Source: Candidatus Thorarchaeota archaeon
GTDB lineage: Archaea; Asgardarchaeota; Thorarchaeia; Thorarchaeales; Thorarchaeaceae
DNA: 58,146 bases
NCBI GenBank assembly: GCA_016839445.1
Contig: JAEOUG010000154.1
Coordinates: 1-58,146 of the forward strand
Direction: 5' to 3'
Under the pieces are notes generated by a model, which saw nothing but the letters and a program-made list of their open reading frames with translations, did no database searches and was not told where the DNA came from. The translations under genes were made by a program, and so were the position numbers. Positions 49,524 through 57,812 of this stretch are shown here, piece after piece; position 1 is the stretch's first letter, and each line of letters opens with the position of its first letter.

Positions 49524-49538
49524 TTGAAGAAAGAGTAG

Positions 49539-49559
49539 GACCGGGCTGATGGCCCGGTC
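49539..49559. terminator. Perfect hairpin between convergent genes
   Basis: GACCGGGC-TGATG-GCCCGGTC forms an eight-base perfect stem with a five-base loop, 15 bases after the stop of the phosphoribosyltransferase gene and 10 bases before the end of the convergent acyl-CoA synthetase gene. There is no strong T run. A bidirectional terminator or mRNA 3'-end stabiliser is the simplest reading. Confidence 0.5.
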
Positions 49560-49569
49560 ATCGGAACTC

Positions 49570-51315
49570 CTAGTCTGTTTGGTCTCGTAGCTCTCTTCTG
49601 AGAACCTTGCCTACCTGTGATTTGGGTAGAGTTTCCACAAACTCGACGTGTGTCGGGACTTTGTACACTGACATCTTCTCCTTGCAGAAGGATCTGATGT
49701 CCTCTACCGATGTGGTCTTGCCTGGTTCGAGGACAATGAATGCCTTCACCGTTTCGCCTCTAGTTTCGTCAGGAATGCCAATCACCGCAGCTTCGCGGAC
49801 ATCAGGATGCTCGAAGAGAACTTCCTCCACCTCATTTGGCCAGACCTTGTATCCACTGGCGTTGATGAGGTCCTTCTTACGATCAACGATGTAGGTCCAG
49901 CCCTCTTCGTCCATCTTGGCGATGTCGCCAGTGAAGAGCCATCTGTCCTTTGTAAGGACATCTGATGTCTCGTCTGGACGATTGTGGTAACCCATCATGA
50001 CCTGCGGTCCCTTGACTGCTAGCTCTCCAACCTCTCCGTAGGGAAGGTCCTTCTTCCTAGTTTCGAGGTCGACTATCTTGCAGTCAGTGCTTGGAAACGG
50101 AAGCCCGATAGATCCTATCTTTCGCTTGTCTTTGTCTAGCGGATTGGCGTGAGTGACTGGCGATGCCTCGCTCAGACCATATCCCTCGATGATGATGGAG
50201 TCTGTTGCTTCCTCAAACTTCCTGGTGACTTCAGCTGGGAGCGCCATAGCCCCTGCAATTGACAACTTAAGCGAGGTGATGTCGTACTTGGCGATATCTG
50301 GATGACTGTACATCGAGATTGCCAGTGTAGCGACAATGGGGAAGAAGGTTGGCCTCAGTTTGTCAACCAGCTCTAGGACGTGCTTGATGTCTCTGGCATT
50401 GGGGACAAGGATAATCTTGGAGCCCCATGATATGGCCAGGTTCATTGACACTGTCTGTCCAAATATGTGCTGCATGGGTAGTGCCGCCACGAATGACTCC
50501 TTTCCTCTCTCGGCCATCCATTCCATCCAGGCTCCACACTGAGCACAGTTTGCCTTGAGATTGTCATGTGTCAGCATGGCTGCCTTAGGGATGCCAGTCG
50601 TTCCACCAGTGAACTGGTAGACTGCTATGTCTTTGGAAGGATTGACTGAAACAGAGGGAGGCACTGGGGCTCCCATTGCCATGAAGTCCTTCCATTGCAG
50701 GTCTCCTTCTCTGAGTGCCGGAACCTCCTTCATCTCCTTTCTGTAGACTAAGAGTGGCGCGAGAACCTGCTTCATCTTGGACATTGGATCCCAAGCAGCA
50801 GTGATTATGACATTCTTCAAGCTGCTTTCCTGTCGCACTGCTTCGACTACTGCATAGAAGAAATTCAGGGCGACAATGGTTTCAGCCCCTGTGTCCTGCA
50901 GATAGACGCGAAGCTCCTTCGGCTTTGCCAGCGGATTTACAGGAGTGACTGATGCGCCGCACTTCAGAGCGCCGAAATAGCTGATGATGAACTGCGGGCA
51001 GTTGGGGAGCATTATGGCAACAGTGTCCCCTTTCTTCACACCCAGTTTGGTGAAGGCATCAGCTGCTTTGTTCACCATCTCTCCAAGTTCACTGTACGTC
51101 ATCTCTACGCCCTCGTAGTAGAGGGCTACGTTCTCTGGGTACTCCTCACACGCCTTGTCGAGTTGCTCCCAGAGAGGTCCTTCAGGAATAGAGATTTCTT
51201 TCGGCGTACCGCCGACGTAGTTCTTATACCATGGTCGATCCACTTTCACATCTCCTCTCTCTCTCACGTAATGAGTAGCGGAATAAGCTAGGTTTCGATA
51301 AGCCTCATTTATCAT
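49570..51315 (-). CDS. Long-chain fatty acid-CoA ligase (AMP-forming)
   Basis: The 581-residue ANL-superfamily enzyme activates a carboxylic acid as acyl-AMP and then acyl-CoA. The AMP-binding P-loop is YQFTGGTTGIPKAAMLTH. GYGLSEASPVTHANP, WLFTGDIAKMDEEGW, DRKKDLINASGYKVWPNEVEE and the catalytic Lys in LPKSQVGKVLRREL follow in the expected order. Length and N-terminus match FadD-like ligases. The ATG at 51315 has no ribosome site, whereas a GTG at 51243 has GGAG eight bases upstream and would trim 24 residues. It lies 27 bases downstream of the geranylgeranyl-reductase-family gene, so the two are probably co-transcribed. Confidence 0.94.
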   Translation of the reverse strand: MINEAYRNLAYSATHYVRERGDVKVDRPWYKNYVGGTPKEISIPEGPLWEQLDKACEEYPENVALYYEGVEMTYSELGEMVNKAADAFTKLGVKKGDTVAIMLPNCPQFIISYFGALKCGASVTPVNPLAKPKELRVYLQDTGAETIVALNFFYAVVEAVRQESSLKNVIITAAWDPMSKMKQVLAPLLVYRKEMKEVPALREGDLQWKDFMAMGAPVPPSVSVNPSKDIAVYQFTGGTTGIPKAAMLTHDNLKANCAQCGAWMEWMAERGKESFVAALPMQHIFGQTVSMNLAISWGSKIILVPNARDIKHVLELVDKLRPTFFPIVATLAISMYSHPDIAKYDITSLKLSIAGAMALPAEVTRKFEEATDSIIIEGYGLSEASPVTHANPLDKDKRKIGSIGLPFPSTDCKIVDLETRKKDLPYGEVGELAVKGPQVMMGYHNRPDETSDVLTKDRWLFTGDIAKMDEEGWTYIVDRKKDLINASGYKVWPNEVEEVLFEHPDVREAAVIGIPDETRGETVKAFIVLEPGKTTSVEDIRSFCKEKMSVYKVPTHVEFVETLPKSQVGKVLRRELRDQTD

Positions 51316-51342
51316 TTGCGATGCAATTCGCCTGGCAGGCGC

Positions 51343-52533
51343 TCACAGGTGCAACGCACTTCGGAGGCAGACGAGAAGTGTGCGCGCGACCAGCCTCTTC
51401 ACATCCAGTTCTTGGTCTGAGGTTTCCGACATGGCTTCGGACACCATCTCCTGAATTCTTCCATCACGGCTGCCGATCTCAAAGAGAAGGTCTGTGTAGC
51501 TGCTGGTGAATATTCTCTGTGCTAGGAGCTGCTGTTCGAATTCGTGACCGAAGTCGGAATACCACAGCCGGTCATAGATTCCTGCAGTTGTAGGGTCATC
51601 ATGCTCTATGGCCTTCGTGATGACTCCTGCCGCATACCGAGCCGCCTTCATGGCATATCCTATTCCTCCTCCTGTGAGAGGACTGACCATGCCCGCCGAA
51701 TCCCCCACGAGGAGGCACCTCCCCTTGGTCGTATGCGAGATTGGTCCTCCTGTAGGTACCAGTGCTCCCCTCGCACGAGACAAGTCTGGTGAGTCGGGAA
51801 GCAACCGGCTTCTCTTGAGATATCTGACGAAGCTATCAAACATCCTAGGGAGCCCTTCAGCATGAGTCCCCACAATCCCTAGACCCACGTTGATGGTCTC
51901 TCTCTTCGGGAAAATCCAGCCGTACCCAGGGAGCCCACCCAGGTTTGCGAAGAAGTGATAGTGAAGGTCTTCTGTGTACCTACCAAGAATGTCTTCGGTA
52001 GGGGCGGGAATCTCCGCGACACGACATGCAGTGATGGCGCTGGGGTCCCATCTTCTGTGCAGGTCTGCCTTCCTGGCCACTATGCTATTGGCTCCGTCGG
52101 CACCCACGATGAACCTGGAGTCCAATGTGCTTCCGTCTGAGAGCGATACCGTGACGTGGTCGTCTTTGAAGAGCACATCTTTGACTCTCTTGCCCAGAAG
52201 GGGATTTGCCCCTGCCTCAATCGCGAACTCGTGGAGAACGTGATCGAAATCGGTTCTCAGTGCAAGGGCCATGTCCACTCTACCTTTCAGCACAATCATC
52301 CTGTTTGGAGAATGGAGTACTCCCACTCTGGCCACCCCCTGTAGGAATTCCTTCTGCCGAGCTGCCAGATACGGGAATTCTCTCATGATACTCTCTGAGA
52401 AGCCGCCTCCGCAGGGCTTGTCCCTGGGGAATGTGTCCCTATCAATCAGAACAACACTGAGTCCTCTCCTTGCCAAGTACCTAGCTGTTGTGGAACCCCC
52501 CGGGCCTGATCCGACAACAGCCACATCATACAA
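51343..52533 (-). CDS. Geranylgeranyl reductase family FAD-dependent oxidoreductase
   Basis: The 396-residue flavoprotein probably saturates isoprenoid chains of archaeal lipids or related prenyl compounds. The FAD dinucleotide motif VVGSGPGGSTTARYLARRG is at the N-terminus, followed by RDKPCGGGFSESIM (a CGGG motif typical of the family) and VGADGANSIVARK. GYGWIFPKRETINVGLGIVG is followed by CLLVGDSAGMVSPLTGGGIG near residue 280. The start is TTG, with GAGGAC just upstream. It is divergent from the 52636 membrane-protein gene across about 100 bases containing a TTATGTAG. Confidence 0.93.
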   Translation of the reverse strand: MYDVAVVGSGPGGSTTARYLARRGLSVVLIDRDTFPRDKPCGGGFSESIMREFPYLAARQKEFLQGVARVGVLHSPNRMIVLKGRVDMALALRTDFDHVLHEFAIEAGANPLLGKRVKDVLFKDDHVTVSLSDGSTLDSRFIVGADGANSIVARKADLHRRWDPSAITACRVAEIPAPTEDILGRYTEDLHYHFFANLGGLPGYGWIFPKRETINVGLGIVGTHAEGLPRMFDSFVRYLKRSRLLPDSPDLSRARGALVPTGGPISHTTKGRCLLVGDSAGMVSPLTGGGIGYAMKAARYAAGVITKAIEHDDPTTAGIYDRLWYSDFGHEFEQQLLAQRIFTSSYTDLLFEIGSRDGRIQEMVSEAMSETSDQELDVKRLVARTLLVCLRSALHL

Positions 52534-52635
52534 GATGTCCTCAACCTCGCTGCGAGGGAATCGGCTATCCCTATTAACGCTAGCCCTCTGTCTGCGAACA
52601 GCTTATGTAGAGCGCAGTGAACCCCACAGTGACGC

Positions 52636-54225
52636 ATGATGAGCTCACTGATTCAAGCACGCAGGCGACTGAGAATGCGAATCCGCGAGAATGCGGAGTT
52701 CGACAAGTACGCCCACCTCTTTGTGACCCTACTCCTGGCTGCTAACATGCTGCTCATCATGTATGCATTGGTTTCAGTTACAGGCCGAATGAGTCTGAGC
52801 GGAGTGGGCCTCATTGACTCGATTCCGATAGCTCTGTACATCCTACCGCTAATGATCTTCTTGCCGATCATGATCAGAGCTTTCTATCGAGAGCGCACGG
52901 CTGCCTGGAACTTTGTGTTCCTGTTGATATGCACGGTCTTCTTCAGCCTCTTGTCGCAGTTGGTCCGCGGCTTTGTAGTATTCCTTGTGCTGAATGCTTT
53001 TGCCGCTGTTCTGCTCTTTGTCATGGGGCGGTTCAGACCTAAGGGTAGTCTCAGGAAGGCCGGCAAGAAGGGTCTACTCTACGTTGTGCTCCTAAACATG
53101 CTCGGGCTGACTTTCCCAATATCAACTGTCATCATGGGTCAGACGCCGATAGTTGGAGTGGTCGTTACACAGCCAGGTGAGGTTACTCTTGAGATACCCT
53201 TGGCCTCTTTCGACTTCCCGTACGCCAACGTGACTCCGGATTCCGGGCTCCTTGACGACCTTGTGAGTTTTGATTTCTCCCTCGACCTACACGCTCAGGA
53301 AGGGAATCTGTCATCGTGGCAGCGTCTGGAAGACTGGTTGATTGCGCTCAATTCAACTTCTATACAATACACAGTCACGCTCACAGCACCTGGTTACGCA
53401 CTGACTGGGGAAGTCCAGTCTCTTGCCTCCACCGAGAGCCTTCTACAGGTCTACAGTAATCATAGCCAATCGCTTGCTGAGCTCGATGCTCTACTCACCT
53501 CTCAAGGAATCACGAACCTCCCTTCTGTTGTCCTGTTCGACATGACGCTGCCGAGAGGTCATTGGCAGAAGCTGATGCTGCATACTCGTTCTCTGGATCT
53601 CTCAGGTTTCTCAGGGCTAATGAGGAAGTCCCTATTCGCGGTGACTCCTCTGGCAATTCAAGATGCAGCCCTCGATCTCTCCGAGCAAGCTGACGCTCTA
53701 GGCCTGTCCTCCGGTGTCCTGGTTGAGCCTTTTGTAGTGGATGACTTGCTGGACGGTGACACGGTATCAATGCGGCTCTGTGGTCAGACGGTGAATACGC
53801 TCCAGCTCTGGGACAGGATTGAGGTTCTCTGCAGTAGAACGAGGTTCTCGTATGAGATGCTGGGGGACGTCGGGGAGTACATGGCCGCGTCCTTTGCCAG
53901 CTCAGTTGCGAGGCTAGGAAACAGCTGGTCAATGAGGATGAGTGAGGTCGGCAACAGAAGCGACATCTCAGGAAGGATGGATCCCATCTACAACTCCATG
54001 GACTCTCTTACGAGGGACATCGCCCTCTCCTTCGGCTCTGGAGTTGGTGGAATCACGTTGGGCTCTCTTCAGTCTCTCTTGATGTCATTTGGCTCGGGTT
54101 CAATCGAGACTCTGAGAACCAGCATAGATGCTGTCACAAGCGCGACGGCGACCTACACCTTCAGAATCTACGCTTTTCGCGCGGTCTTCGCAGCCATCGA
54201 CTCCTTTGACTTCTTGATGGTGTGA
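52636..54225 (+). CDS. Membrane protein with large extracytoplasmic domain, unknown function
   Basis: The product is 529 residues. A basic N-terminus (QARRRLRMRIRE) precedes about four helices up to residue 175 (HLFVTLLLAANMLLIMYALV, IPIALYILPLMIFLPIMI, WNFVFLLICTVFFSLLSQL, GFVVFLVLNAFAAVLLFVM, then LLYVVLLNMLGLTFPISTVI). The remaining 350 residues mix beta strands and helices, with several N-x-S/T sites (for example GNLSSW, SNHSQS), and are probably outside the cell. No family recognised. It has its own promoter region shared with the divergent geranylgeranyl-reductase-family gene. Confidence 0.8.
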   Translation: MMSSLIQARRRLRMRIRENAEFDKYAHLFVTLLLAANMLLIMYALVSVTGRMSLSGVGLIDSIPIALYILPLMIFLPIMIRAFYRERTAAWNFVFLLICTVFFSLLSQLVRGFVVFLVLNAFAAVLLFVMGRFRPKGSLRKAGKKGLLYVVLLNMLGLTFPISTVIMGQTPIVGVVVTQPGEVTLEIPLASFDFPYANVTPDSGLLDDLVSFDFSLDLHAQEGNLSSWQRLEDWLIALNSTSIQYTVTLTAPGYALTGEVQSLASTESLLQVYSNHSQSLAELDALLTSQGITNLPSVVLFDMTLPRGHWQKLMLHTRSLDLSGFSGLMRKSLFAVTPLAIQDAALDLSEQADALGLSSGVLVEPFVVDDLLDGDTVSMRLCGQTVNTLQLWDRIEVLCSRTRFSYEMLGDVGEYMAASFASSVARLGNSWSMRMSEVGNRSDISGRMDPIYNSMDSLTRDIALSFGSGVGGITLGSLQSLLMSFGSGSIETLRTSIDAVTSATATYTFRIYAFRAVFAAIDSFDFLMV

Positions 54226-54286
54226 GACGGAGCCAGGTTCTAGAACAGTTAAATAGGGGCACTTCAGTACCGTGAGTCTGGGAGTG

Positions 54287-54640
54287 ATGAATGTGGGTAA
54301 GACAGAGATACTTTGTCCTCACTGTAATCAAGAGAGATTCAAGATTGAAACCGACAAGAAGACTGAGCAGTTCAAGAAGATGAACGGTGGTATCTATCAC
54401 CGACCGCTTCTGACCCGGGCTACCGAAACACAGTGGCATGAGGATCCCAACAGAGGTTTGGGCGTACAGTGCAAATGTGGAAGGCATTTCTTTCTGACTG
54501 ATTTCGGAAACCCTGGGGTGCAGTACAACATACATACCAGCTTGCCAGATGGTCAGACAATTGCCGTCTATTGTGGCAAGTGCGGCAGGTCTTTTGTGAG
54601 TCCCGACCTCCAGTGTCCAACATGTGGAAACCAGCTCTGA
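54287..54640 (+). CDS. Zinc-ribbon protein with three or four Cys pairs
   Basis: This protein of about 117 residues contains LCPHCNQ, CKCGRH, VYCGKCGRSF and QCPTCGNQL, enough cysteines for two zinc ribbons; the last two resemble rubredoxin-like knuckles. Between the first pair and the rest is a conserved-looking segment with HRPLLTRATETQW. A TTAAATAG box at 54249-54256 puts the transcript start near 54278, so ATG 54287 is preferred to the track's GTG 54272. It is followed after nine bases by the 352-residue gene, with which it forms a unit. Function unknown. Confidence 0.8.
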   Translation: MNVGKTEILCPHCNQERFKIETDKKTEQFKKMNGGIYHRPLLTRATETQWHEDPNRGLGVQCKCGRHFFLTDFGNPGVQYNIHTSLPDGQTIAVYCGKCGRSFVSPDLQCPTCGNQL

Positions 54641-54649
54641 GGTGATATC

Positions 54650-55708
54650 ATGACTGAAGAAACACTATACGAAGGAAGCGAACAGGACGCGATTCTTGAC
54701 GTTCTCCGCCATGTTGTCAACAAGGCCTTTGAAGGCTACTTGATGGAAGAACCGACCTTTGAGCTCGTTCCAGTTGAGCTGAAACTCGAGGAGTTCTGTG
54801 ACATTGGGGACGGCTACAACTACGGGGGGAGGAGCCTTGCGGGAGCCATGATTAGTGCTGCATCAACTGCCTACGCTCGCTCAAAGAAGGGTAAGGAGAA
54901 GTGGGCTTCATGGATTCTGACGAATCTGAGGTTTGCAGACGCACCCTCTGATCTGAATATGGTCTTTCAGGGCGGCTTCGTCACCGACACCGTCTTTGCG
55001 TTCAACGCTATCAGCATGGGTAGTATCCTTGACTTCATGATTCCACGCGGATTCGGCACCACAATAGTGAACGGCAAGCCCGCTTTTGTACGGGGCTCAG
55101 TGGCGGGAGACGCTGAAGGCTCTCCATCTGGATCTCCTTTCATAGCCGTATATGAGACCCAGTCTGCCTACACCGGATCAAAGATGAACCAACTAATCTC
55201 GCAGATTCCCCCCTACACGACGTTCTCGACTCGTGGACGCTTCGGAGGAACGACATACGCTTCCTCAATCCCACCGATGCTCATGATGTCTCCAAGACAG
55301 GGGAGAACGATCATTTCTCTGCAGATTAGCCCGTACGGTGACAAGTCTGAGACCGCCGCCTTCAGGATGCCTGGTGAGAAGAGCGCTTGGACACTTGAAG
55401 TGGCAGTGCCCAATCCGCACAACCTACGACAGGCACGTCTAGTCATGGAGGAAGCCGCCAGAGTCCCTGAAGAGACCTTGGTTACAGAAGAGGTGACAGG
55501 TGAGATTCTTGGAGGCGTCGACGCTCTTCTGGCTCTTGAAGTGGCGCGACAGAGGTACAGACCTGATAGCGACCCGTTTGGAATGACGGACGTTGTGCGG
55601 TCAGGTCCTGTTGTTCATGAGGTTCTCGGCCAGCTTCGGTCAGAGTTTCCGTCGTATGAGATGAACGTATACGAGCTCCTGAAGGGCAACTGCTTGAAGA
55701 AGCTCTAG
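54650..55708 (+). CDS. Uncharacterised 352-residue protein
   Basis: I do not recognise this protein. It is soluble, with no signal peptide or membrane helix, and mixes helices and strands. Notable segments are FCDIGDGYNYGGRSLAGAM (55-75), MVFQGGFVTDTVFAFNAISM, IPRGFGTTIVNGKPAFVRGS and RGRFGGTTYASSIPP, all glycine-rich and loop-like as in ligand-binding or enzyme cores. The C-terminal 90 residues are helical. GAGGTG before the ATG supports the start. It is co-transcribed with the zinc-ribbon gene upstream and closed by a hairpin downstream. Confidence 0.8.
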   Translation: MTEETLYEGSEQDAILDVLRHVVNKAFEGYLMEEPTFELVPVELKLEEFCDIGDGYNYGGRSLAGAMISAASTAYARSKKGKEKWASWILTNLRFADAPSDLNMVFQGGFVTDTVFAFNAISMGSILDFMIPRGFGTTIVNGKPAFVRGSVAGDAEGSPSGSPFIAVYETQSAYTGSKMNQLISQIPPYTTFSTRGRFGGTTYASSIPPMLMMSPRQGRTIISLQISPYGDKSETAAFRMPGEKSAWTLEVAVPNPHNLRQARLVMEEAARVPEETLVTEEVTGEILGGVDALLALEVARQRYRPDSDPFGMTDVVRSGPVVHEVLGQLRSEFPSYEMNVYELLKGNCLKKL

Positions 55709-55713
55709 GGTAT

Positions 55714-55738
55714 TTGGGGAGCACTATGTGCTCTCCAA
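55714..55738. terminator. Stable hairpin between convergent genes
   Basis: TTGGGGAGCAC-TAT-GTGCTCTCCAA forms an 11-base stem with one G-T pair and a three-base loop, six bases after the stop at 55708 and 42 bases from the end of the convergent 55781 gene. Like the hairpin at 49539 it sits precisely between converging transcripts, consistent with a bidirectional terminator or transcript end. Confidence 0.5.
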
Positions 55739-55780
55739 CCCATCTATTTCCCGTTCTACTGAGTTGAAGCAAGCAGGGCT

Positions 55781-56695
55781 CTACTTCACCGGTCTAAGGT
55801 AGACTTCGAAGACTCCGGTCCAGATATCGCTGCTGGCCTCCGATTTGACAAGGACGTTCCCTCCGAAGTTGATGCCAACAGGTCTGGCCTTCACCTTCTT
55901 CCAGACATCCGCAAAGAATAGAGAATGCAAGTTGGTCTGGAAATCCTCGGTCACTCCAGTTATCATGGTGTCAATGTACGCAGCATCTATTCCCTGAGGC
56001 GAGAGGTCAACGGTTGTGCGAAAGAGCCTCTCTTCGCTTAGAGCGCCCTCTTTCTTGTCGAATTGATAACCTATACCCCCAACTAGATAGAACTCGCCCT
56101 GGGGAACCTTGGGTTCACTGCCCACTACAATGATCTTGTTGCCTGAGAGGAGGATGTACTCAGGTGCAGCTACGTTGAACGGGATTGCAGCCGCCTCCAC
56201 GGACACCTCATCCATCTTGAGGTCTTTGGCGAGGAATTCGTTGAGAGTCCTCACATCTCTGTCGAATCTGAAGTGGTCGAATTCACCGATGTACAGAACA
56301 TTCTTTGCCTTTCTCAGTATGACGTCAATGATTCGTTGAGCCTTCTTCAGAAACTCGATTCTGTCCTTCTTGAGGCTCAGAACCTTTCCAGCCGAGATGA
56401 TGACACGGCAGTAGTCCAGTGTCTTGATATTGGAGATGAGCGTCCTGCTCAAGTACGTCTTGTCGTCATCCTCCAGGAATCCTTCTTCGGATGAGATGTC
56501 CTGAGGTATCGGATTCCCTATGTACACCTGTACACTCCTCTTGCTCTTCTTAGGTTTGAAGAAGATGCCAATATCGAGTCCGCCATGAGGAATGTCTGTG
56601 AGTTGTCTTACGAAAGCTCCTTCGGGGACAATCTCTCTGGCTTGGGCTTTGGCGTAAACCTGAGTATATCTGGCAAAAAGGTCTGTCCTGGACAT
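55781..56695 (-). CDS. Uncharacterised 304-residue protein
   Basis: No family is recognised. The protein is soluble and of mixed alpha/beta character, without membrane helices. Segments such as GGLDIGIFFKPKKSKRSVQVYI, FLKKAQRIIDVILRKAKN, VLYIGEFDHFRFDRD and the strand run YILLSGNKIIVVGS suggest a beta-sheet core. It ends in a beta-rich region (VGINFGGNVLVK, TGVFEVYLRPVK). GGGAGATAG before the ATG supports the start. It converges on the 54650 gene across a hairpin and is divergent from the small membrane-protein gene at 56814. Confidence 0.8.
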   Translation of the reverse strand: MSRTDLFARYTQVYAKAQAREIVPEGAFVRQLTDIPHGGLDIGIFFKPKKSKRSVQVYIGNPIPQDISSEEGFLEDDDKTYLSRTLISNIKTLDYCRVIISAGKVLSLKKDRIEFLKKAQRIIDVILRKAKNVLYIGEFDHFRFDRDVRTLNEFLAKDLKMDEVSVEAAAIPFNVAAPEYILLSGNKIIVVGSEPKVPQGEFYLVGGIGYQFDKKEGALSEERLFRTTVDLSPQGIDAAYIDTMITGVTEDFQTNLHSLFFADVWKKVKARPVGINFGGNVLVKSEASSDIWTGVFEVYLRPVK

Positions 56696-56770
56696 TCTAT
56701 CTCCCGCAAGCGTGTATTAGCCCCACCATCGTCTATTATCTCTTGGGGTGGTTTCCTCCTCATGCCACAA

Positions 56771-56780
56771 CCTATATAGG
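56771..56780 (+). promoter_or_regulatory. TATA box of the 56814 gene
   Basis: CCTATATAGG is also a perfect ten-base palindrome. Its position predicts transcription from about 56801, which excludes the upstream ATG (56748) used by the ORF track and supports ATG 56814. Confidence 0.55.
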
Positions 56781-56813
56781 AACCATGACTCAGCACGACC
56801 CTCGGTGCCAGAC

Positions 56814-57092
56814 ATGGAGCGGAACAAATCAGGACCCGTGTTGGTCATCATAGGAGCTTTTGCATTCATCATATCGCTTTTCGTTCTGCTTCCCTTGAAC
56901 TACATTCTTTCTCTTCTCTCGATGTTCGGTTCCGTCGTGCTCATCGGAATCGGAGTTGCCTTCGCGAAGGGAGTTGACAAGACGCTTGACCCGCCCCGTG
57001 AGGAATGCTACTACTGCAATGGATCAGGGAAGGTGGAAGGCGAGACTTGCCCCAGGTGTGGAGGTACCGGGCTTGCTAGGCCAGATGACTAG
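56814..57092 (+). CDS. Small membrane protein with DnaJ-type Cys motifs
   Basis: This protein of about 92 residues has two adjacent membrane helices (VLVIIGAFAFIISLFVLLP and ILSLLSMFGSVVLIGIGVAF). A C-terminal zinc site follows, made of two C-x2-C-x-G-x-G repeats, CYYCNGSG and CPRCGGTG, as in the DnaJ cysteine-rich region. Such motifs bind zinc and can aid protein folding or contacts. The track start at 56748 lies upstream of the TATA box and is rejected. It is followed by the GDPD gene 27 bases later, probably on the same transcript. Confidence 0.82.
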   Translation: MERNKSGPVLVIIGAFAFIISLFVLLPLNYILSLLSMFGSVVLIGIGVAFAKGVDKTLDPPREECYYCNGSGKVEGETCPRCGGTGLARPDD

Positions 57093-57119
57093 GCTTACTC
57101 CAATCCGGAGCGAGGTGTC

Positions 57120-57812
57120 TTGGTAGGGACCATAGTTGTCGCACATCGTGGGGCATCTGACAGGGCCCCCGAGAATACACTGCTGGCGTTCGAAGAGGCA
57201 ATACAGCTCGGAGCCCAGATGTTCGAGTTGGATGTTCATGAAACGCTTGACAATCAGCTTGTCTGCATTCATGACTATGATGTGAGCAGAACCACTGATG
57301 GGGCCGGCCTTGTTTCAGAGATGACTCTTGCTGAGCTTCTTGAGCTCGACGCCGGCGAGGGGCAAAGAATACCCCTGTTGAGAGAGGCTCTGGAGCTGGC
57401 AAAAGGCAGGGCGCAGGTCAATATCGAGCTGAAAGGGCTGGATATTGAGTCTGCTGTGTGTCGGCTGCTGTCAGAGCTGGAGATGACCTCTGAAGTGATT
57501 GTATCTTCATTCCTTCATGAGGCACTTCTCTCCGTCCGTTCGGAGAGCGAGTCCATAAAGACAGCAGTACTCTTCAGTCATAGGCTCGAGAATCCGGTCT
57601 CTTATGCCTTGGGCCTCTCAGCCAATGCTATCAATCCTCATCACGAGTTGGTGGACTCCAATCTCGTGCTCGCTGCACAGGAGAACGCCCTTGAGATCTA
57701 TCCTTGGACTGTGAATGATAGGTCTCTGATGGAGCTGTTGGCGAGAATGGGTGTGACCGGGATCATAACAGACGATTCGGCTCTCTGTATAGAGGTCGTT
57801 AGAGGAATCTAG
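57120..57812 (+). CDS. Glycerophosphodiester phosphodiesterase
   Basis: The 230-residue GDPD-family TIM barrel hydrolyses glycerophosphodiesters to glycerol phosphate and an alcohol. Catalytic and metal motifs are present: VVAHRGASDRAPENTLLAF (His-Arg, Glu-Asn), FELDVHETLD (E-x-D), CIHDYDVSRTTDG (catalytic His), VNIELKG and, near the end, YPWTVND. Length is normal for the short cytoplasmic form and no signal peptide is seen. The start is TTG, with GAGGTG close upstream. It converges directly on the esterase gene at the right edge, with no gap. Confidence 0.94.
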   Translation: MVGTIVVAHRGASDRAPENTLLAFEEAIQLGAQMFELDVHETLDNQLVCIHDYDVSRTTDGAGLVSEMTLAELLELDAGEGQRIPLLREALELAKGRAQVNIELKGLDIESAVCRLLSELEMTSEVIVSSFLHEALLSVRSESESIKTAVLFSHRLENPVSYALGLSANAINPHHELVDSNLVLAAQENALEIYPWTVNDRSLMELLARMGVTGIITDDSALCIEVVRGI

